The position numbers were made by a program, and so were the translations under genes. Below are positions 34,061-42,710 of a stretch of 64,000 nt of DNA, piece after piece. This stretch comes from Halobellus rufus (GTDB lineage: Archaea; Halobacteriota; Halobacteria; Halobacteriales; Haloferacaceae): assembly GCF_000739575.1 (NCBI RefSeq), contig NZ_BBJO01000002.1:154449-218448 (forward strand), given 5' to 3'. Below the pieces are notes generated by a model. That model was given only the letters and a program-made list of their open reading frames with translations, was not told where the DNA came from and did no database searches. Numbering within the stretch: the first letter of the stretch is position 1; every line of letters starts with the position of its first letter.

Positions 34061-34936
34061 ATGAGTGTTCGGGGAGTCCTGTTCGACGTCGACGGCACGG
34101 TCCTGCGCGGCGACGAACCGATATCCGGGGCTCGCGAGGGACTCGAGGCCGTCGACGCCGCCGGGCTCTCCCGACTATTCGTCTCGAACAACCCGACGGA
34201 ACCGCCGGCGGCGTACCGGCGACGGTTCGAGGCGGCCGGATTCGACGTCGACCCCTCGGAGGTGCTCACCGCGGGCGCGGTGACTGCGGAGTTCCTCTCG
34301 ATGCGGCACCCCGACGATCGAATTACCGTCGTCGGTGAACCGGGGTTGCTCTCGCTGCTGCGTGAGGAGGGACTCCGGGCCCATCGGCTCACTGCGAGCC
34401 CCGACTCCGGACCGGAGGACGAGCATCAAGCGCAGTCCGACGGCGGCCCGACGCCGGGACCCCATTCGACGCCGCCGGACGTGTTCGTCGCGTCGGTCGA
34501 CCGGGAGTTCAGCTATCCGGTCCTCCAGCGGAGCCTGCGGGCCCTTTCGGACCCACAGGTGACGTTCCTCGGGACCGACCCCGACGTGGTCATTCCGACG
34601 GCCGACGGCCCGGCACCGGGGTCCGGCGCGATCATCGACGCGATCGCGAACGTCGCCGGTCGCGACCCCGACGCGATCCTCGGCAAGCCGAGCGAAACTG
34701 CGCAGGAGATGGCGCTCGGTCGGCTCGGGCTCTCCCCGGAGGACGTCCTCGTCGTCGGCGACAGACTGGACACCGACATCGCGCTCGGCGAGCGGGCTGG
34801 GATGACGACTGTCCTCGTCCGCACGGGCGTGACCGACGAGGCCGACCTCGACGCGTCGCCGATCGACCCCGACTACGTCCTCGACTCGCTCGCCGGGCTG
34901 GAGCGGCTCGTCGACGACGTCGCCGTCGGTCGATAA
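34061..34936 (+). CDS. HAD-superfamily IIA phosphatase (NagD/4-nitrophenylphosphatase-like)
   Basis: 291 residues. Motif I is LFDVDGTVLRG with the nucleophile Asp, motif II FVSNNPTEPP, motif III/lysine GKPSETAQ, motif IV VVGDRLDTDIALGERAGM. A C2a cap domain of ~130 residues lies between motifs II and III. Two short inserts rich in Ser/Pro (near 127-148) are unusual. Likely a phosphatase of small metabolites such as sugar or nucleoside phosphates. Start at 34061 is preferred; ATG 33929 would add 44 residues and overlaps the gch3 TATA box. Confidence 0.85.
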   Translation: MSVRGVLFDVDGTVLRGDEPISGAREGLEAVDAAGLSRLFVSNNPTEPPAAYRRRFEAAGFDVDPSEVLTAGAVTAEFLSMRHPDDRITVVGEPGLLSLLREEGLRAHRLTASPDSGPEDEHQAQSDGGPTPGPHSTPPDVFVASVDREFSYPVLQRSLRALSDPQVTFLGTDPDVVIPTADGPAPGSGAIIDAIANVAGRDPDAILGKPSETAQEMALGRLGLSPEDVLVVGDRLDTDIALGERAGMTTVLVRTGVTDEADLDASPIDPDYVLDSLAGLERLVDDVAVGR

Positions 34937-35031
34937 CTCGGAATCGCTGCTGGCCGATGACCCGCCGTCGCTGTCGGCGGTTAGCGCGACGTTTCCGTTG
35001 CGTTGTCTGCTATATGCCATCAGTACCCGTG

Positions 35032-35063
35032 ATAACAGTTATTGATACAGCGACGAACAGTTC
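35032..35063. promoter_or_regulatory. Paired palindromes at the DJ-1/PfpI promoter
   Basis: ATAACAGTTAT (35032-35042) and GAACAGTTC (35055-35063), each a perfect palindrome with an AACAGTT core, 22 bp apart, about two helical turns. The first overlaps the expected TATA region (centre ~36 nt before the ATG at 35078). The same AACAGTT core sits on the thioredoxin promoter at 15458-15468. Confidence 0.4.
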
Positions 35064-35077
35064 ACTGGGGTAATACG

Positions 35078-35668
35078 ATGGGAAAACAGATCCTGATGAT
35101 CGTCGGCGACTTCGGCGAGGACTACGAGACGATGGTACCGTACCAGGCCTTGGAGATGGTCGGTCACGACGTCGACACCGTCTGTCCGGAGAAGGAGGCC
35201 GGTGACACGATCAAGACCGCGGTCCACGACTTCCGGGGCGATCAGACGTACCTCGAGACGCGCGGGCACGACTTCGAGGTGAACGCGACGATGGACGAGA
35301 TCGATCCGGCCGACTACGACGCGCTCGTCGTCCCCGGCGGGCGGGCGCCGGAGTACCTCCGAACGTACGAGGAGGTCCTCGAAGCCGTCCGGCACTTCTT
35401 CGAGGCGGACAAGCCCGTCGCGGCGGTCTGCCACGGGCCGCAGATTCTGGCCGCTGCGGGGGTTCTCGACGGCTACGAGATGACGGCGTACCCCGCGGTC
35501 CGCGCGGAGGTCGAGGCGGCGGGCTGCTCGTGGGTCGACGAGGTGACCGTCGACGGCAACCTCGTCACCGGACAGGCGTGGCCGGACCATCCGGAGTGGC
35601 TCGCGGCGTTCCTCGAACTACTGGGCACGGAGATCGAGACCGGAGAACCGGCCGTCGCCGACGACTGA
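35078..35668 (+). CDS. DJ-1/PfpI-family protein (class I glutamine amidotransferase-like)
   Basis: 196 residues. Nucleophile cysteine C118 in AVCHGPQIL, with a nearby acidic residue at ~14 (GDFGEDYE) that tunes the cysteine. VVPGGRAPEYL is the oxyanion-type loop. Family members are deglycases, intracellular proteases or redox sensors; the assigned one here is closest to the YhbO/PfpI group. The ATG at 35078 follows an AACAGTT-containing promoter. It stands alone, with no amidotransferase partner gene. Confidence 0.88.
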   Translation: MGKQILMIVGDFGEDYETMVPYQALEMVGHDVDTVCPEKEAGDTIKTAVHDFRGDQTYLETRGHDFEVNATMDEIDPADYDALVVPGGRAPEYLRTYEEVLEAVRHFFEADKPVAAVCHGPQILAAAGVLDGYEMTAYPAVRAEVEAAGCSWVDEVTVDGNLVTGQAWPDHPEWLAAFLELLGTEIETGEPAVADD

Positions 35669-35750
35669 GTCGGCCTGCGCACGCGGTTCCGTACGCTCAC
35701 ACCTGCCATTCTTTCGGGAGAACCACGATGTGTGGTACCGTCTGACAAAG

Positions 35751-35759
35751 ATTTATATT
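35751..35759 (+). promoter_or_regulatory. TATA box of the 57-residue gene
   Basis: ATTTATATT, 23-31 nt before the ATG at 35782. This is one of the strongest TATA elements in the window and is the main reason to accept the short gene behind it. Confidence 0.55.
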
Positions 35760-35781
35760 CTATCCCGCCGTCCTCAGTCGT

Positions 35782-35955
35782 ATGGACAGCCAGCCGAACA
35801 GTCCGTACGTCTACTCCGAGGAGGTCTCGGAGCCAGCGGAACCGTACGTCTCACACGACGAAGTCGAAGAACCGGCCTTGCCCGATCCCGAGGGCCGAGA
35901 CGTAATCATCGCCGACGGGCAGGCGATGAGCTTCCGCGCGTATCACCGGCGCTGA
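35782..35955 (+). CDS. 57-residue acidic protein, uncharacterised
   Basis: Short acidic product beginning MDSQPNSPYVYSEEVSEPAE and ending GQAMSFRAYHRR. Two repeat-like segments, PYVYSEEVSEPAE and PYVSHDEVEEPAL, point to an internal duplication. It is leaderless by the TATA box 23-31 nt upstream. The ordered C-terminal half EGRDVIIADGQAMSFRAYH suggests folding. I do not recognise it. It is convergent with the OsmC gene (43 bp between). Confidence 0.6.
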   Translation: MDSQPNSPYVYSEEVSEPAEPYVSHDEVEEPALPDPEGRDVIIADGQAMSFRAYHRR

Positions 35956-35998
35956 AACCGGGTATCGGACTCATTCTCGGCCGGTCCGTGTTTCGACC

Positions 35999-36397
35999 TC
36001 AGAACGCGTCGCCGTGGACCGTCGCGTCCGCGTGCAGCCCCTCGCGGAGCGCCGAGTGCACGTGACAGATGCCCTTCGCGCGGTCGAGGATCTCCTCGAG
36101 CGTGTCCTCGTCGAGGTCGGCCTCGACGTAGATGTCGAAGCGGATCGCTTCGAGGTCGTCGTCGTCGTCGAGATCGGCGTCGGCGTCGATCTGAACCTTG
36201 CCGAGGTCGTCGTGGCCGCGCTGCTGCCCGCCGACCCGGAACGCGGGCAGGAAACAGGACGCGTAGTCCGCGACCAGCACGGAGTTCGGGTCCGGCCCTT
36301 CCTCGCCGAGCGCGTCGATCGTGAGTTCGAAGTCGCCGACTTGGCTGGTGCTCGCGAACCCTTCCTCGCTGACGGTCGAAGTCTGAATGTCGCTCAT
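35999..36397 (-). CDS. OsmC-family peroxiredoxin-like protein
   Basis: 132 residues, a thiol-based peroxide-reducing family. Two conserved cysteines are present: C48 in VADYASCFLPAF and C111 in AKGICHVHSAL, the catalytic/resolving pair. An acidic loop DLDDDDDL is typical of halophiles. Start MSDIQTSTVSEEG. It is followed by an MBL-fold hydrolase on the same strand, with 107 bp between, so they are probably separate transcripts. Likely detoxifies organic hydroperoxides. Confidence 0.85.
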   Translation of the reverse strand: MSDIQTSTVSEEGFASTSQVGDFELTIDALGEEGPDPNSVLVADYASCFLPAFRVGGQQRGHDDLGKVQIDADADLDDDDDLEAIRFDIYVEADLDEDTLEEILDRAKGICHVHSALREGLHADATVHGDAF

Positions 36398-36504
36398 TCC
36401 GTCCGGACGGACGGGCGGGAGCGCCCTAAAGGTTGCCGACCGGGTCGTTTTCGCCCCGATCTGTGAGGCGGCGCGCTGCGGTCCGTGCGCTGACGTCCCG
36501 ACGG

Positions 36505-37227
36505 CTATTCGAGCGTGAACGACTCGTCTCCGTCGAGAACGTGGACCTCGGTGTCCGAGCCAGTCGCCTTCACCTCGCGGACGAAGTCGTCGGTGTCGAT
36601 CTCGATCGGCGGGAACGTGTCGTAGTGCATCGGGAAGACGTGGTCGACGTCGAGCCAGTCGGTCGCGATCGCTCCCTGCACCGGCCCCATCGTGAAGTGG
36701 TCGCCGACCGGGAGCGCCGCGGCGTCGGGCTCCAGATACGGGCCGATCACCTCGCGCATCTCCGTCATCAGGCCGGTATCGCCGGCGTGATAGAACGTCG
36801 TCGCGTCCGCGTCGGACTCCTGAGTGGGCTTCTTGTCGCTGATGAGGAAACCGATCGGGACCCCGAGGCTGTGTTCGTAGCCCGTGTTGAGCCCGTTCGT
36901 GTGGTCGGCGCGGTGCATCGTGACGAACGCCTCGCCGCACTCGACGGTGCCGCCCATGTTCATCCCGATGCTGTCCTCGAAGCCGATTTCGGCTTCCATA
37001 TAGCCGGTCATCTCCGGCACCCCGACGACCGTCGCGTCGGTGAACGCCCCGGCGTCGGCGATGTGGTCGGCGTGCCCGTGCGTGAGGAGCAGGTAGTCCG
37101 GAGTCTCGACGTCCTCCGCCGAGAGGCTCGTCTTCGGGTTGTCGAAGAACGGATCGATCAGGAAGGTTGTACCGTCGACGTCGACGTGCCACGTGGAGTG
37201 GCCGTGCCAAGTGAGTTCCATCGTCAT
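36505..37227 (-). CDS. Metallo-β-lactamase-fold hydrolase (UPF0173)
   Basis: 240 residues. Metal-binding histidines appear as [24 protein letters not shown] and [12 protein letters not shown], then MHRADHTNG and [17 protein letters not shown]. The family is widespread; some members act on small phosphodiesters or lactones, but the physiological substrate is not known. The first ATG at 37227 lies ~25-35 nt after an AT-rich TTTATTG element, so it is preferred over ATG 37221, which is the more usual family start two codons on. Confidence 0.88.
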   Translation of the reverse strand: MTMELTWHGHSTWHVDVDGTTFLIDPFFDNPKTSLSAEDVETPDYLLLTHGHADHIADAGAFTDATVVGVPEMTGYMEAEIGFEDSIGMNMGGTVECGEAFVTMHRADHTNGLNTGYEHSLGVPIGFLISDKKPTQESDADATTFYHAGDTGLMTEMREVIGPYLEPDAAALPVGDHFTMGPVQGAIATDWLDVDHVFPMHYDTFPPIEIDTDDFVREVKATGSDTEVHVLDGDESFTLE

Positions 37228-37448
37228 CGTCCACTCTGATATTCTATCGGATCGACAATAAAGCGTACTGTCGAAGTACGTGGGTTTGGCCGCCGCCGGC
37301 CCCCGAGCGGTCGAGACGAGTGGTCGACCGCGAACGGTCGAGAGCCGAATCGAACGCGACAGGCCGGAGCCGAAAGGGGCTACGTCGAGACAGCGGGAGC
37401 GTGACGGAGATAGAAAGAACGAAACCGCGCGCGGACGACGCGCCGCGT

Positions 37449-38180
37449 ATGCACACGGTCAGATTCAGAGATCCCGCGGGCTCGGTCCGCACGGGTGCGT
37501 GGCACGGCGACAGCGTCTCCTTCGGCGGAGAGACGTACGACCTCGACGACGTCGACGTGCTGCCGCCGTCGGAGCCGACGAAGATCGTCTGTATCGGTCG
37601 CAACTACGCCGACCACGCCGCCGAGATGGACAACGAACTCCCCGACCGACCGCTGCTGTTCCTCAAACCGCCGAACGCGCTCTCGGCGCACGGCGACACG
37701 GTGACGCTGCCCGCCGGGAAGGAGCGCATCGACCACGAGGCCGAGATCGCGGTCGTGATCGGCGAGGCCGCGCGCAACGTCGACGCCGCCGACGCGATGG
37801 ACTACGTCGCCGGGTTCACCTGTCTGAACGACCTCTCGAACCGCGACGACCAGCGTCAGGAGACGAACTGGGTGCGCGGGAAGGCGTTCGACAACGCCGC
37901 GCCGATGGGGCCGGTGCTGGCGACGCCGGACGAGGTGCCCGAGGACGCGAGCGTCGAACTGCGCGTCAACGGCGAGACGCGGCAGTCGTCCTCCCGCGAT
38001 CACCTCGCGTTCTCCGTGCCGGACCTCATCGAGGAGATCACGACGTACCTCACGCTCGAACCGGGCGACGTCATCGCGACGGGCACGCCCGCCGGCGTCG
38101 GCCCGCTCGAAGACGGCGACACCGTCGAGGTCGAGGTCGAGGGCGTCGGCGTCCTCGAACACGACGTGCGGATTCCGTAG
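37449..38180 (+). CDS. Fumarylacetoacetate hydrolase family protein
   Basis: 243 residues of the FAH fold (decarboxylase/hydrolase/isomerase group). Substrate and metal site: [22 protein letters not shown] with the metal glutamates, CLNDLSNRD with the Asp, [18 protein letters not shown], and TGTPAGVG. These match the small stand-alone members that act in aromatic or sugar acid breakdown. No pathway neighbour gives the substrate. Divergent from the UPF0173 gene, with a 221-bp gap. Confidence 0.87.
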   Translation: MHTVRFRDPAGSVRTGAWHGDSVSFGGETYDLDDVDVLPPSEPTKIVCIGRNYADHAAEMDNELPDRPLLFLKPPNALSAHGDTVTLPAGKERIDHEAEIAVVIGEAARNVDAADAMDYVAGFTCLNDLSNRDDQRQETNWVRGKAFDNAAPMGPVLATPDEVPEDASVELRVNGETRQSSSRDHLAFSVPDLIEEITTYLTLEPGDVIATGTPAGVGPLEDGDTVEVEVEGVGVLEHDVRIP

Positions 38181-38249
38181 CCGACGACATCGCACGGCTC
38201 CCCCCCGCGGACGGTGTGGCGTCGGTGCGGCGGTCCTGGTCGCGTTCGC

Positions 38250-39011
38250 TCAGCCGTTCGCGGCCGCTTCCTCGGCGACGAACGCGTCGAGGACGCGATC
38301 GGTCTTCCCCTTCCGCGAGAGCACCGTCACGATGTCGTCGCGCCGGATCTCGGTCGTCCCGTGCGGCGTCAGCACCTGGTCGTCGCGCTCGATCGCGATC
38401 ACCAGCGAGTCGTCGTCGAGAACGCCGTCTCGGACCGCCTCTTCGAGGGTCCGATCGACGATCGGGGCGTCGGCCTGGACGGTCACGTCGACGACGTTCG
38501 CGTCGCCCGCGAGGCTGATGAAGTCGGTCGCCTCGCTGGCGGGGCGGTCGTCGTCGGGACCGAACGGCCCGTACGCGTAGCTCGTTTCCGCCTCGACGAG
38601 CGTCTCGTCTTCGATCTCGATCCCGAGCTTCGAGAGCGCCCGAGTGATCCGCCGCAGCGCTTCCGTGTCGGCCCCGACGGCGACGATGTGGAGGTTCCGC
38701 CGTCCGGTCATCAGTTCCCGGACGTTGACGACGCCCGGGATCACCCCGGCCTCGTGTGCGAGCGACTTCCGTTCCGATACCGGCGCGTTGCAGACGTAGA
38801 GGTTCGTCAGATGTCCCTCCGCCCGCTCGAAGTCGACGGCGGCGGAGTAGCCGCGGACGATCTCGTGTTCTTCGAGCTGGGCAATTCGGTTTCGGATCGT
38901 CCCCGGTGAGACGCCCACCGCGTCGGCGATCGTCGGCGCGGAGGTGTTCCGCGCGTCGCGCATCAGCTCGTAGATGATGCGCCGATCGATATCGTCGAGC
39001 CGGTAATCCAT
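38250..39011 (-). CDS. Lrp/AsnC regulator fused to a TrkA_C (RCK_C) domain
   Basis: 253 residues. An HTH at ~8-55 (IDRRIIYELMRDARNTSAPTIADAVGV) and a RAM domain at ~60-145 with MTGRRNLHIVAVG. A TrkA_C domain occupies ~165-245 (VVDVTVQADAPIVDRTLEE, then DDSLVIAIERDDQVLTPHGTTEI). TrkA_C domains bind nucleotides or ions and usually sit on potassium-channel regulators, so this protein may sense a small ligand or ion and switch a promoter. It is divergent from a Usp gene and an APC-Usp transporter, which are its likely targets. Confidence 0.88.
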   Translation of the reverse strand: MDYRLDDIDRRIIYELMRDARNTSAPTIADAVGVSPGTIRNRIAQLEEHEIVRGYSAAVDFERAEGHLTNLYVCNAPVSERKSLAHEAGVIPGVVNVRELMTGRRNLHIVAVGADTEALRRITRALSKLGIEIEDETLVEAETSYAYGPFGPDDDRPASEATDFISLAGDANVVDVTVQADAPIVDRTLEEAVRDGVLDDDSLVIAIERDDQVLTPHGTTEIRRDDIVTVLSRKGKTDRVLDAFVAEEAAANG

Positions 39012-39137
39012 ACCGCGACTAGGGTTCGCCCGTACTTTATACGTTCGCGGATACGGGCGGTGGGGCCCGACGACGCGCCGGACCGGTCGCAGTGCAGGCC
39101 CCGGAAGACACTCGACGCATCATCACCGCCCAATTTA

Positions 39138-39180
39138 TGCTGAATACGAAAAATACCGACTGATTATTACTGATTCAGCA
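39138..39180. promoter_or_regulatory. Inverted repeat in the divergent region of the APC-Usp transporter
   Basis: Arms TGCTGAAT (39138-39145) and ATTCAGCA (39173-39180) are exact inverted repeats, 35 bp centre to centre. Between them are ACTGATTATTACTGATT-like direct repeats. The 284-bp gap also holds an AT-rich plus-strand element AATTTATG (39132-39139), a candidate TATA box. The array sits between the Lrp-TrkA_C regulator and the transporter genes, so it is a fair operator candidate. Confidence 0.4.
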
Positions 39181-39295
39181 AAGGTACCGGAATTGTTATC
39201 TGTCTGGGGTGGGGACCTCGGGATATGAACTCCCCAAGGGCTCCAGAACCCCGACAGACGTCTCGCGACCCCGACTGGCCGCGGAGGTGGTAGAG

Positions 39296-39721
39296 ATGCC
39301 GATCCTCGAACACGTGCTGGTTCCGATCGCCAGCGAGAACGACGCCATCGAGACGTGTGCGGCGCTCGAACCGTACCTCGATGAAGTCGAGCGAGTCACG
39401 GCGATCCACGTAATCGAGAAAGGCGGCGGCGCGGTGGACAAAGCGCCGCTCGAGAAGCGGCGGGAGGACGCCGCCGAGTTTCTCGCCGTCGTCGACGGTC
39501 GTCTCAGCGCCGACGTTTCGATCGACACGCGAACCGCCTTCGGCACCTCAGTCGTCAGGACGCTGTTCGAGGAGGCCGAAGACGCCGGCGCGACCGCGAT
39601 CGCGTTTCGACCGCGGGGCGGCAGTCGGATCGTGCGACTACTCGCGGGCGACACCGCGACGAATCTGGTGACCGACCCGACGCTGCCCGTCGTCTCACTG
39701 CCCGCGTCGGAGGACGGCTGA
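39296..39721 (+). CDS. Universal stress protein (Usp)
   Basis: 141 residues, one Usp domain. The ATP-type motif is GGSRIVRLLAGDTATNL near residue 110. The start is chosen from the strong Shine-Dalgarno GGAGGTG at 39283-39289, seven bases before the ATG. A longer GTG start at 39209 has no such support. The gene is followed by a transporter carrying two more Usp domains, with 51 bp between, and both have Shine-Dalgarno sites, so they are an operon. Confidence 0.88.
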   Translation: MPILEHVLVPIASENDAIETCAALEPYLDEVERVTAIHVIEKGGGAVDKAPLEKRREDAAEFLAVVDGRLSADVSIDTRTAFGTSVVRTLFEEAEDAGATAIAFRPRGGSRIVRLLAGDTATNLVTDPTLPVVSLPASEDG

Positions 39722-39772
39722 AATGAGGCCTCTCCGGGTCGACTCGCCGGACGCGACACGGAGGTCCCGATC

Positions 39773-42022
39773 GTGAGCGACGAGGAACTCGCGAAGGACC
39801 TCGGGCTGCTCTCGGCGATGACCATCGGCATCGGGACGATGATCGGCGCTGGGATCTTCGTCCTGCCCGGCGTCGCCGCGAGGGCGGCCGGGCCGGTAGT
39901 CGTCGTCTCGTTCGTCGTCGGCGGCGTCATCGCGATGGTCAACGCACTCTCGATATCGGAACTCGGGACGGCGATGCCGAAGGCCGGCGGCGGTTACTAC
40001 TTCGTCAACCGTGCGTTGGGGCCGCTTTTCGGTTCGATCGCCGGTCTGGGCGATTGGATGGGACTGGCCTTCGCGTCGGCGTTCTACAGCATCGGATTCG
40101 GTCAGTACCTCGCGACGCTGCTTCCCGTTCCGGGCGCGTTCATCCTCACCGACATTCAGGTGGGCGCGCTGATCGCCGGTGCGGCGTTCGTCCTCGTGAA
40201 CTACGTCGGGGCGAAAGAGACCGGCGGCATCCAGACGATCATCGTCTCGGCGCTGCTCTTGATCCTCACGCTGTTCGCGATCCAGGGATGGCTCTCGTTC
40301 GACTTCGCGACGCTGGCCGGCGACGGCGGGTTGGCTCCGATGGGCTACGGGGCGATCCTGCCCGGCACCGCCCTCGTCTTCGTCTCGTTTCTCGGCTACG
40401 CGAAGATCGCCACGGTCGCGGAGGAGCTGAAGAACCCGGGACGGAACCTCCCGATCGCGATCATCGGCAGCGTCGCTCTCGTGACCGTCCTCTACGCCAT
40501 CCTCGTCAGCATTATGCTGGGTGTCGTCCCGTGGCCGGATCTGAGCCAGAGCGCGCCGCTCACGCAGGCGACGAGGGCGGCGTTCCCGGGCGGCTGGTCC
40601 GGAATCGCCGTCACTGTCGTCACGGCGGGCGCGCTCCTCGCGACAGCCTCAAGCGCCAACGCGTCGATCCTCGCGTCCGCGCGGATCAACTTCGCGATGG
40701 GGCGCGACAGGATCGTCACCGACTGGCTCAACGAGATCCACCCGCAGTTCGCGACGCCGTACCGCTCGATCCTCGTGACCGGTGGACTGATCATCGCGTT
40801 CATCGTCGCGCTCGGACAGAACCTCGAGATCCTCTCGAAGGCCGCGAGCGTGCTGCACCTCGTCGTCTACGCGCTGATGAACGCCGCGCTCATCGTCTTC
40901 CGCGAGACGGACGATCCGGACTACGACCCGGACTTCACGGTGCCGCTGTACCCGATCACGCCGATCGTCGGAATGGTGCTCTCGCTGGGTCTGCTGGCGT
41001 TCGTCGGGACGCGCGAACTCGCGCTGTCGGCCGTGTTCGTCGTCGGGTCCGTCGTGTGGTACTTCGCGTACGCCCGAAACCACACGACGAGTGAGGGGTT
41101 ACTCTCCGGATACATCCGTGGCCGGAGCGACGAACTCCCGCCGCCGGTGGTCGACGCCGCCGAGAGCGTGGCCCCCAACGGCTCGGGAGAGTCGGAACCG
41201 CCGTCGACGGTGATGGTCGCGCTCTCGAACCCCCGAACCGAACAGGCGCTGGTGACGGTGGCGAGCGCGCTCGCTGCCGCCAAAGACGCGCGAGTGCTGG
41301 CGACGCACGTGATTCAGGTGCCGGATCAGACGTCGCTGGCGGCGGCCGCCGAACGGCGAGAGCAGATCGCCTCGGAGTCCGAAACCCTCCTCGAAGACGC
41401 GCGCGGACACGCGGAGTCGTTCGGCGTTCCGGTGGAGACGCGAACCATCCTCTCTCACCAGGGTGTCTCCGAGGTGTTCGACGCTGCGCGGGAACACGAG
41501 GTCGACGCCGTGATAATGGGATACGGCGGCGCGCGACTGGGCGGCGGACGCGCCGAGGGTGCACTCGCCGGAAACCCTCCGTGCGACGTGCTCGTACTGA
41601 ACGAACGCCAGTTCGATCCCTCGAAGGTCCTGCTTCCGACCGCCGGCGGGTACTCCTCGGACCTCTCCGCGGAGGTCGCGCGGGCGCTCCGCGATCGACT
41701 CGACTCGGAGGTCGCGGTGCTCTACGTCGCGGATAGCGACGAGGGAACGTCTCAGGGTCGGTCGTTCGTCGGGCAGTGGGCCGACGAGCACGGCCTCGAC
41801 GACGCCGAACTGCTGGTCGAAACCGGCGACGTCGAGGAGGCGATCGAACGCGCGGCCGCAGACCGAACGCTCGTACTGATCGGTGCGACCGAAGAGGGGC
41901 TACTCTCTCGCGTCGTCCGCGGGTCGCTCTCGCTGTCGGTCCTCGAGGATCTCGACACGTCGGTGCTGCTGACCGAGCGGCCGAAGGCCCGTTCGCTGCG
42001 GGAGCGGTTCTTCGGGCGCTGA
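39773..42022 (+). CDS. APC-family amino acid permease with two C-terminal Usp domains
   Basis: 749 residues. Residues 1-435 form ~12 transmembrane helices of the amino acid-polyamine-cation family, with TIGIGTMIGAGIFVLPG (glycine-rich start of helix 1) and GGGYYFVNRALG. Residues ~470-600 and ~610-735 are two Usp domains, each with an ATP-type loop (GGGRAEGALAGN; VVRGSLSLSVLEDL). The GTG start is supported by GGAGGTC (39760-39766), six bases upstream. Transport substrate is unknown. The regulator at 38250-39011 is its likely control. Confidence 0.9.
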   Translation: MSDEELAKDLGLLSAMTIGIGTMIGAGIFVLPGVAARAAGPVVVVSFVVGGVIAMVNALSISELGTAMPKAGGGYYFVNRALGPLFGSIAGLGDWMGLAFASAFYSIGFGQYLATLLPVPGAFILTDIQVGALIAGAAFVLVNYVGAKETGGIQTIIVSALLLILTLFAIQGWLSFDFATLAGDGGLAPMGYGAILPGTALVFVSFLGYAKIATVAEELKNPGRNLPIAIIGSVALVTVLYAILVSIMLGVVPWPDLSQSAPLTQATRAAFPGGWSGIAVTVVTAGALLATASSANASILASARINFAMGRDRIVTDWLNEIHPQFATPYRSILVTGGLIIAFIVALGQNLEILSKAASVLHLVVYALMNAALIVFRETDDPDYDPDFTVPLYPITPIVGMVLSLGLLAFVGTRELALSAVFVVGSVVWYFAYARNHTTSEGLLSGYIRGRSDELPPPVVDAAESVAPNGSGESEPPSTVMVALSNPRTEQALVTVASALAAAKDARVLATHVIQVPDQTSLAAAAERREQIASESETLLEDARGHAESFGVPVETRTILSHQGVSEVFDAAREHEVDAVIMGYGGARLGGGRAEGALAGNPPCDVLVLNERQFDPSKVLLPTAGGYSSDLSAEVARALRDRLDSEVAVLYVADSDEGTSQGRSFVGQWADEHGLDDAELLVETGDVEEAIERAAADRTLVLIGATEEGLLSRVVRGSLSLSVLEDLDTSVLLTERPKARSLRERFFGR

Positions 42023-42079
42023 GCCGATACTGCCTCTCTACTTCTTCCCCAGTCTCACACCAAAGGGCAACCCATAAGT

Positions 42080-42093
42080 TTAGGCTTACCTAA
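42080..42093. promoter_or_regulatory. TTAGG-CTTA-CCTAA palindrome at the GMC oxidoreductase operon
   Basis: Perfect 5-bp arms with a 4-bp spacer, resembling DtxR/IdeR/SirR iron-box half sites. It overlaps the TATA region (ATAAGTTTA, ~42074-42082) about 21-29 nt before the GTG at 42103. A repressor here would block TBP. Resemblance to iron-regulator boxes is by eye only. Confidence 0.35.
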
Positions 42094-42107
42094 TCCCGTC
42101 GCGTGGA

Positions 42108-42710
42108 CTGACGCGACGGGACGCGCTGGCCGCACTGGCCGCGGCTGGGACGACGATCGGCGGGGGCGTCCTCGCCGGACGCCTCGATCCGCCACGAGCG
42201 GACAGCGCAGCCGACGAGGACGCAACCCCGGCGTCGTCGGCGAACCCGTCGCTCTCGACGGACCTCGTAGACCTCCTCGACGCGGTCGCCGAAGTGCTCT
42301 ACCCGTCCGACGTGGACGGCCGCCGCGAGTTCGTCGAAACGTACGCGCTGGGACGGACCGAGGATCGACCGGCTTATCGCGACGGCGTCCGCGAGGCGGC
42401 CGCACAGCTCGACGCGGTCGCCCGGGACTGGAACGGCGATTCGTACGCGGATCTCGACGCGGAGACGCGGGACCGTATCCTCCGGCGGCTCGGCGTCGAG
42501 ACCGCCGAGCCCGACCCGGAGGGGCCGATCACCGACCGAATCCGCTTCTACCTCGTCGACGACCTCCTCTTCGCGTTCTACGCGTCTCCGGTGGGCGGCC
42601 GGCTGGTCGGCATCGAGAACCCCATCGGGTACCCCGGGGGAATCGAGAGCTACCAGCGCGGGTCGATGCCGGACCGCGACGGGCCCCGAGGGGGTGACGG
42701 CGATGGCTGA
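42108..42710 (+). CDS. Gluconate 2-dehydrogenase subunit 3-like protein, start broken as sequenced
   Basis: The frame from 42108 gives 200 residues. It opens [21 protein letters not shown], a twin-arginine (Tat) signal; a conserved acidic domain with LDAVAEVLYPSDVDGRREF follows. No ATG, GTG or TTG precedes the signal in this frame. GTG 42103 is in the wrong frame, but adding one C (GTGGACTGACG to GTGGACCTGACG) would join it to the signal as MDLTRRDAL. A TATA-like ATAAGTTTA lies ~25 nt before that GTG, which supports this reading. It is followed directly by a GMC oxidoreductase, its expected partner. Confidence 0.75.
   Translation: MTRRDALAALAAAGTTIGGGVLAGRLDPPRADSAADEDATPASSANPSLSTDLVDLLDAVAEVLYPSDVDGRREFVETYALGRTEDRPAYRDGVREAAAQLDAVARDWNGDSYADLDAETRDRILRRLGVETAEPDPEGPITDRIRFYLVDDLLFAFYASPVGGRLVGIENPIGYPGGIESYQRGSMPDRDGPRGGDGDG

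Noticed and set aside
39209..39295. GTG start for the Usp protein.
   Set aside because: A strong GGAGGTG sits seven bases before ATG 39296, which is the better start.
42294..42710. Short version of the GMC small subunit starting at GTG 42294.
   Set aside because: It drops the Tat signal and the first domain; the open frame clearly continues upstream.
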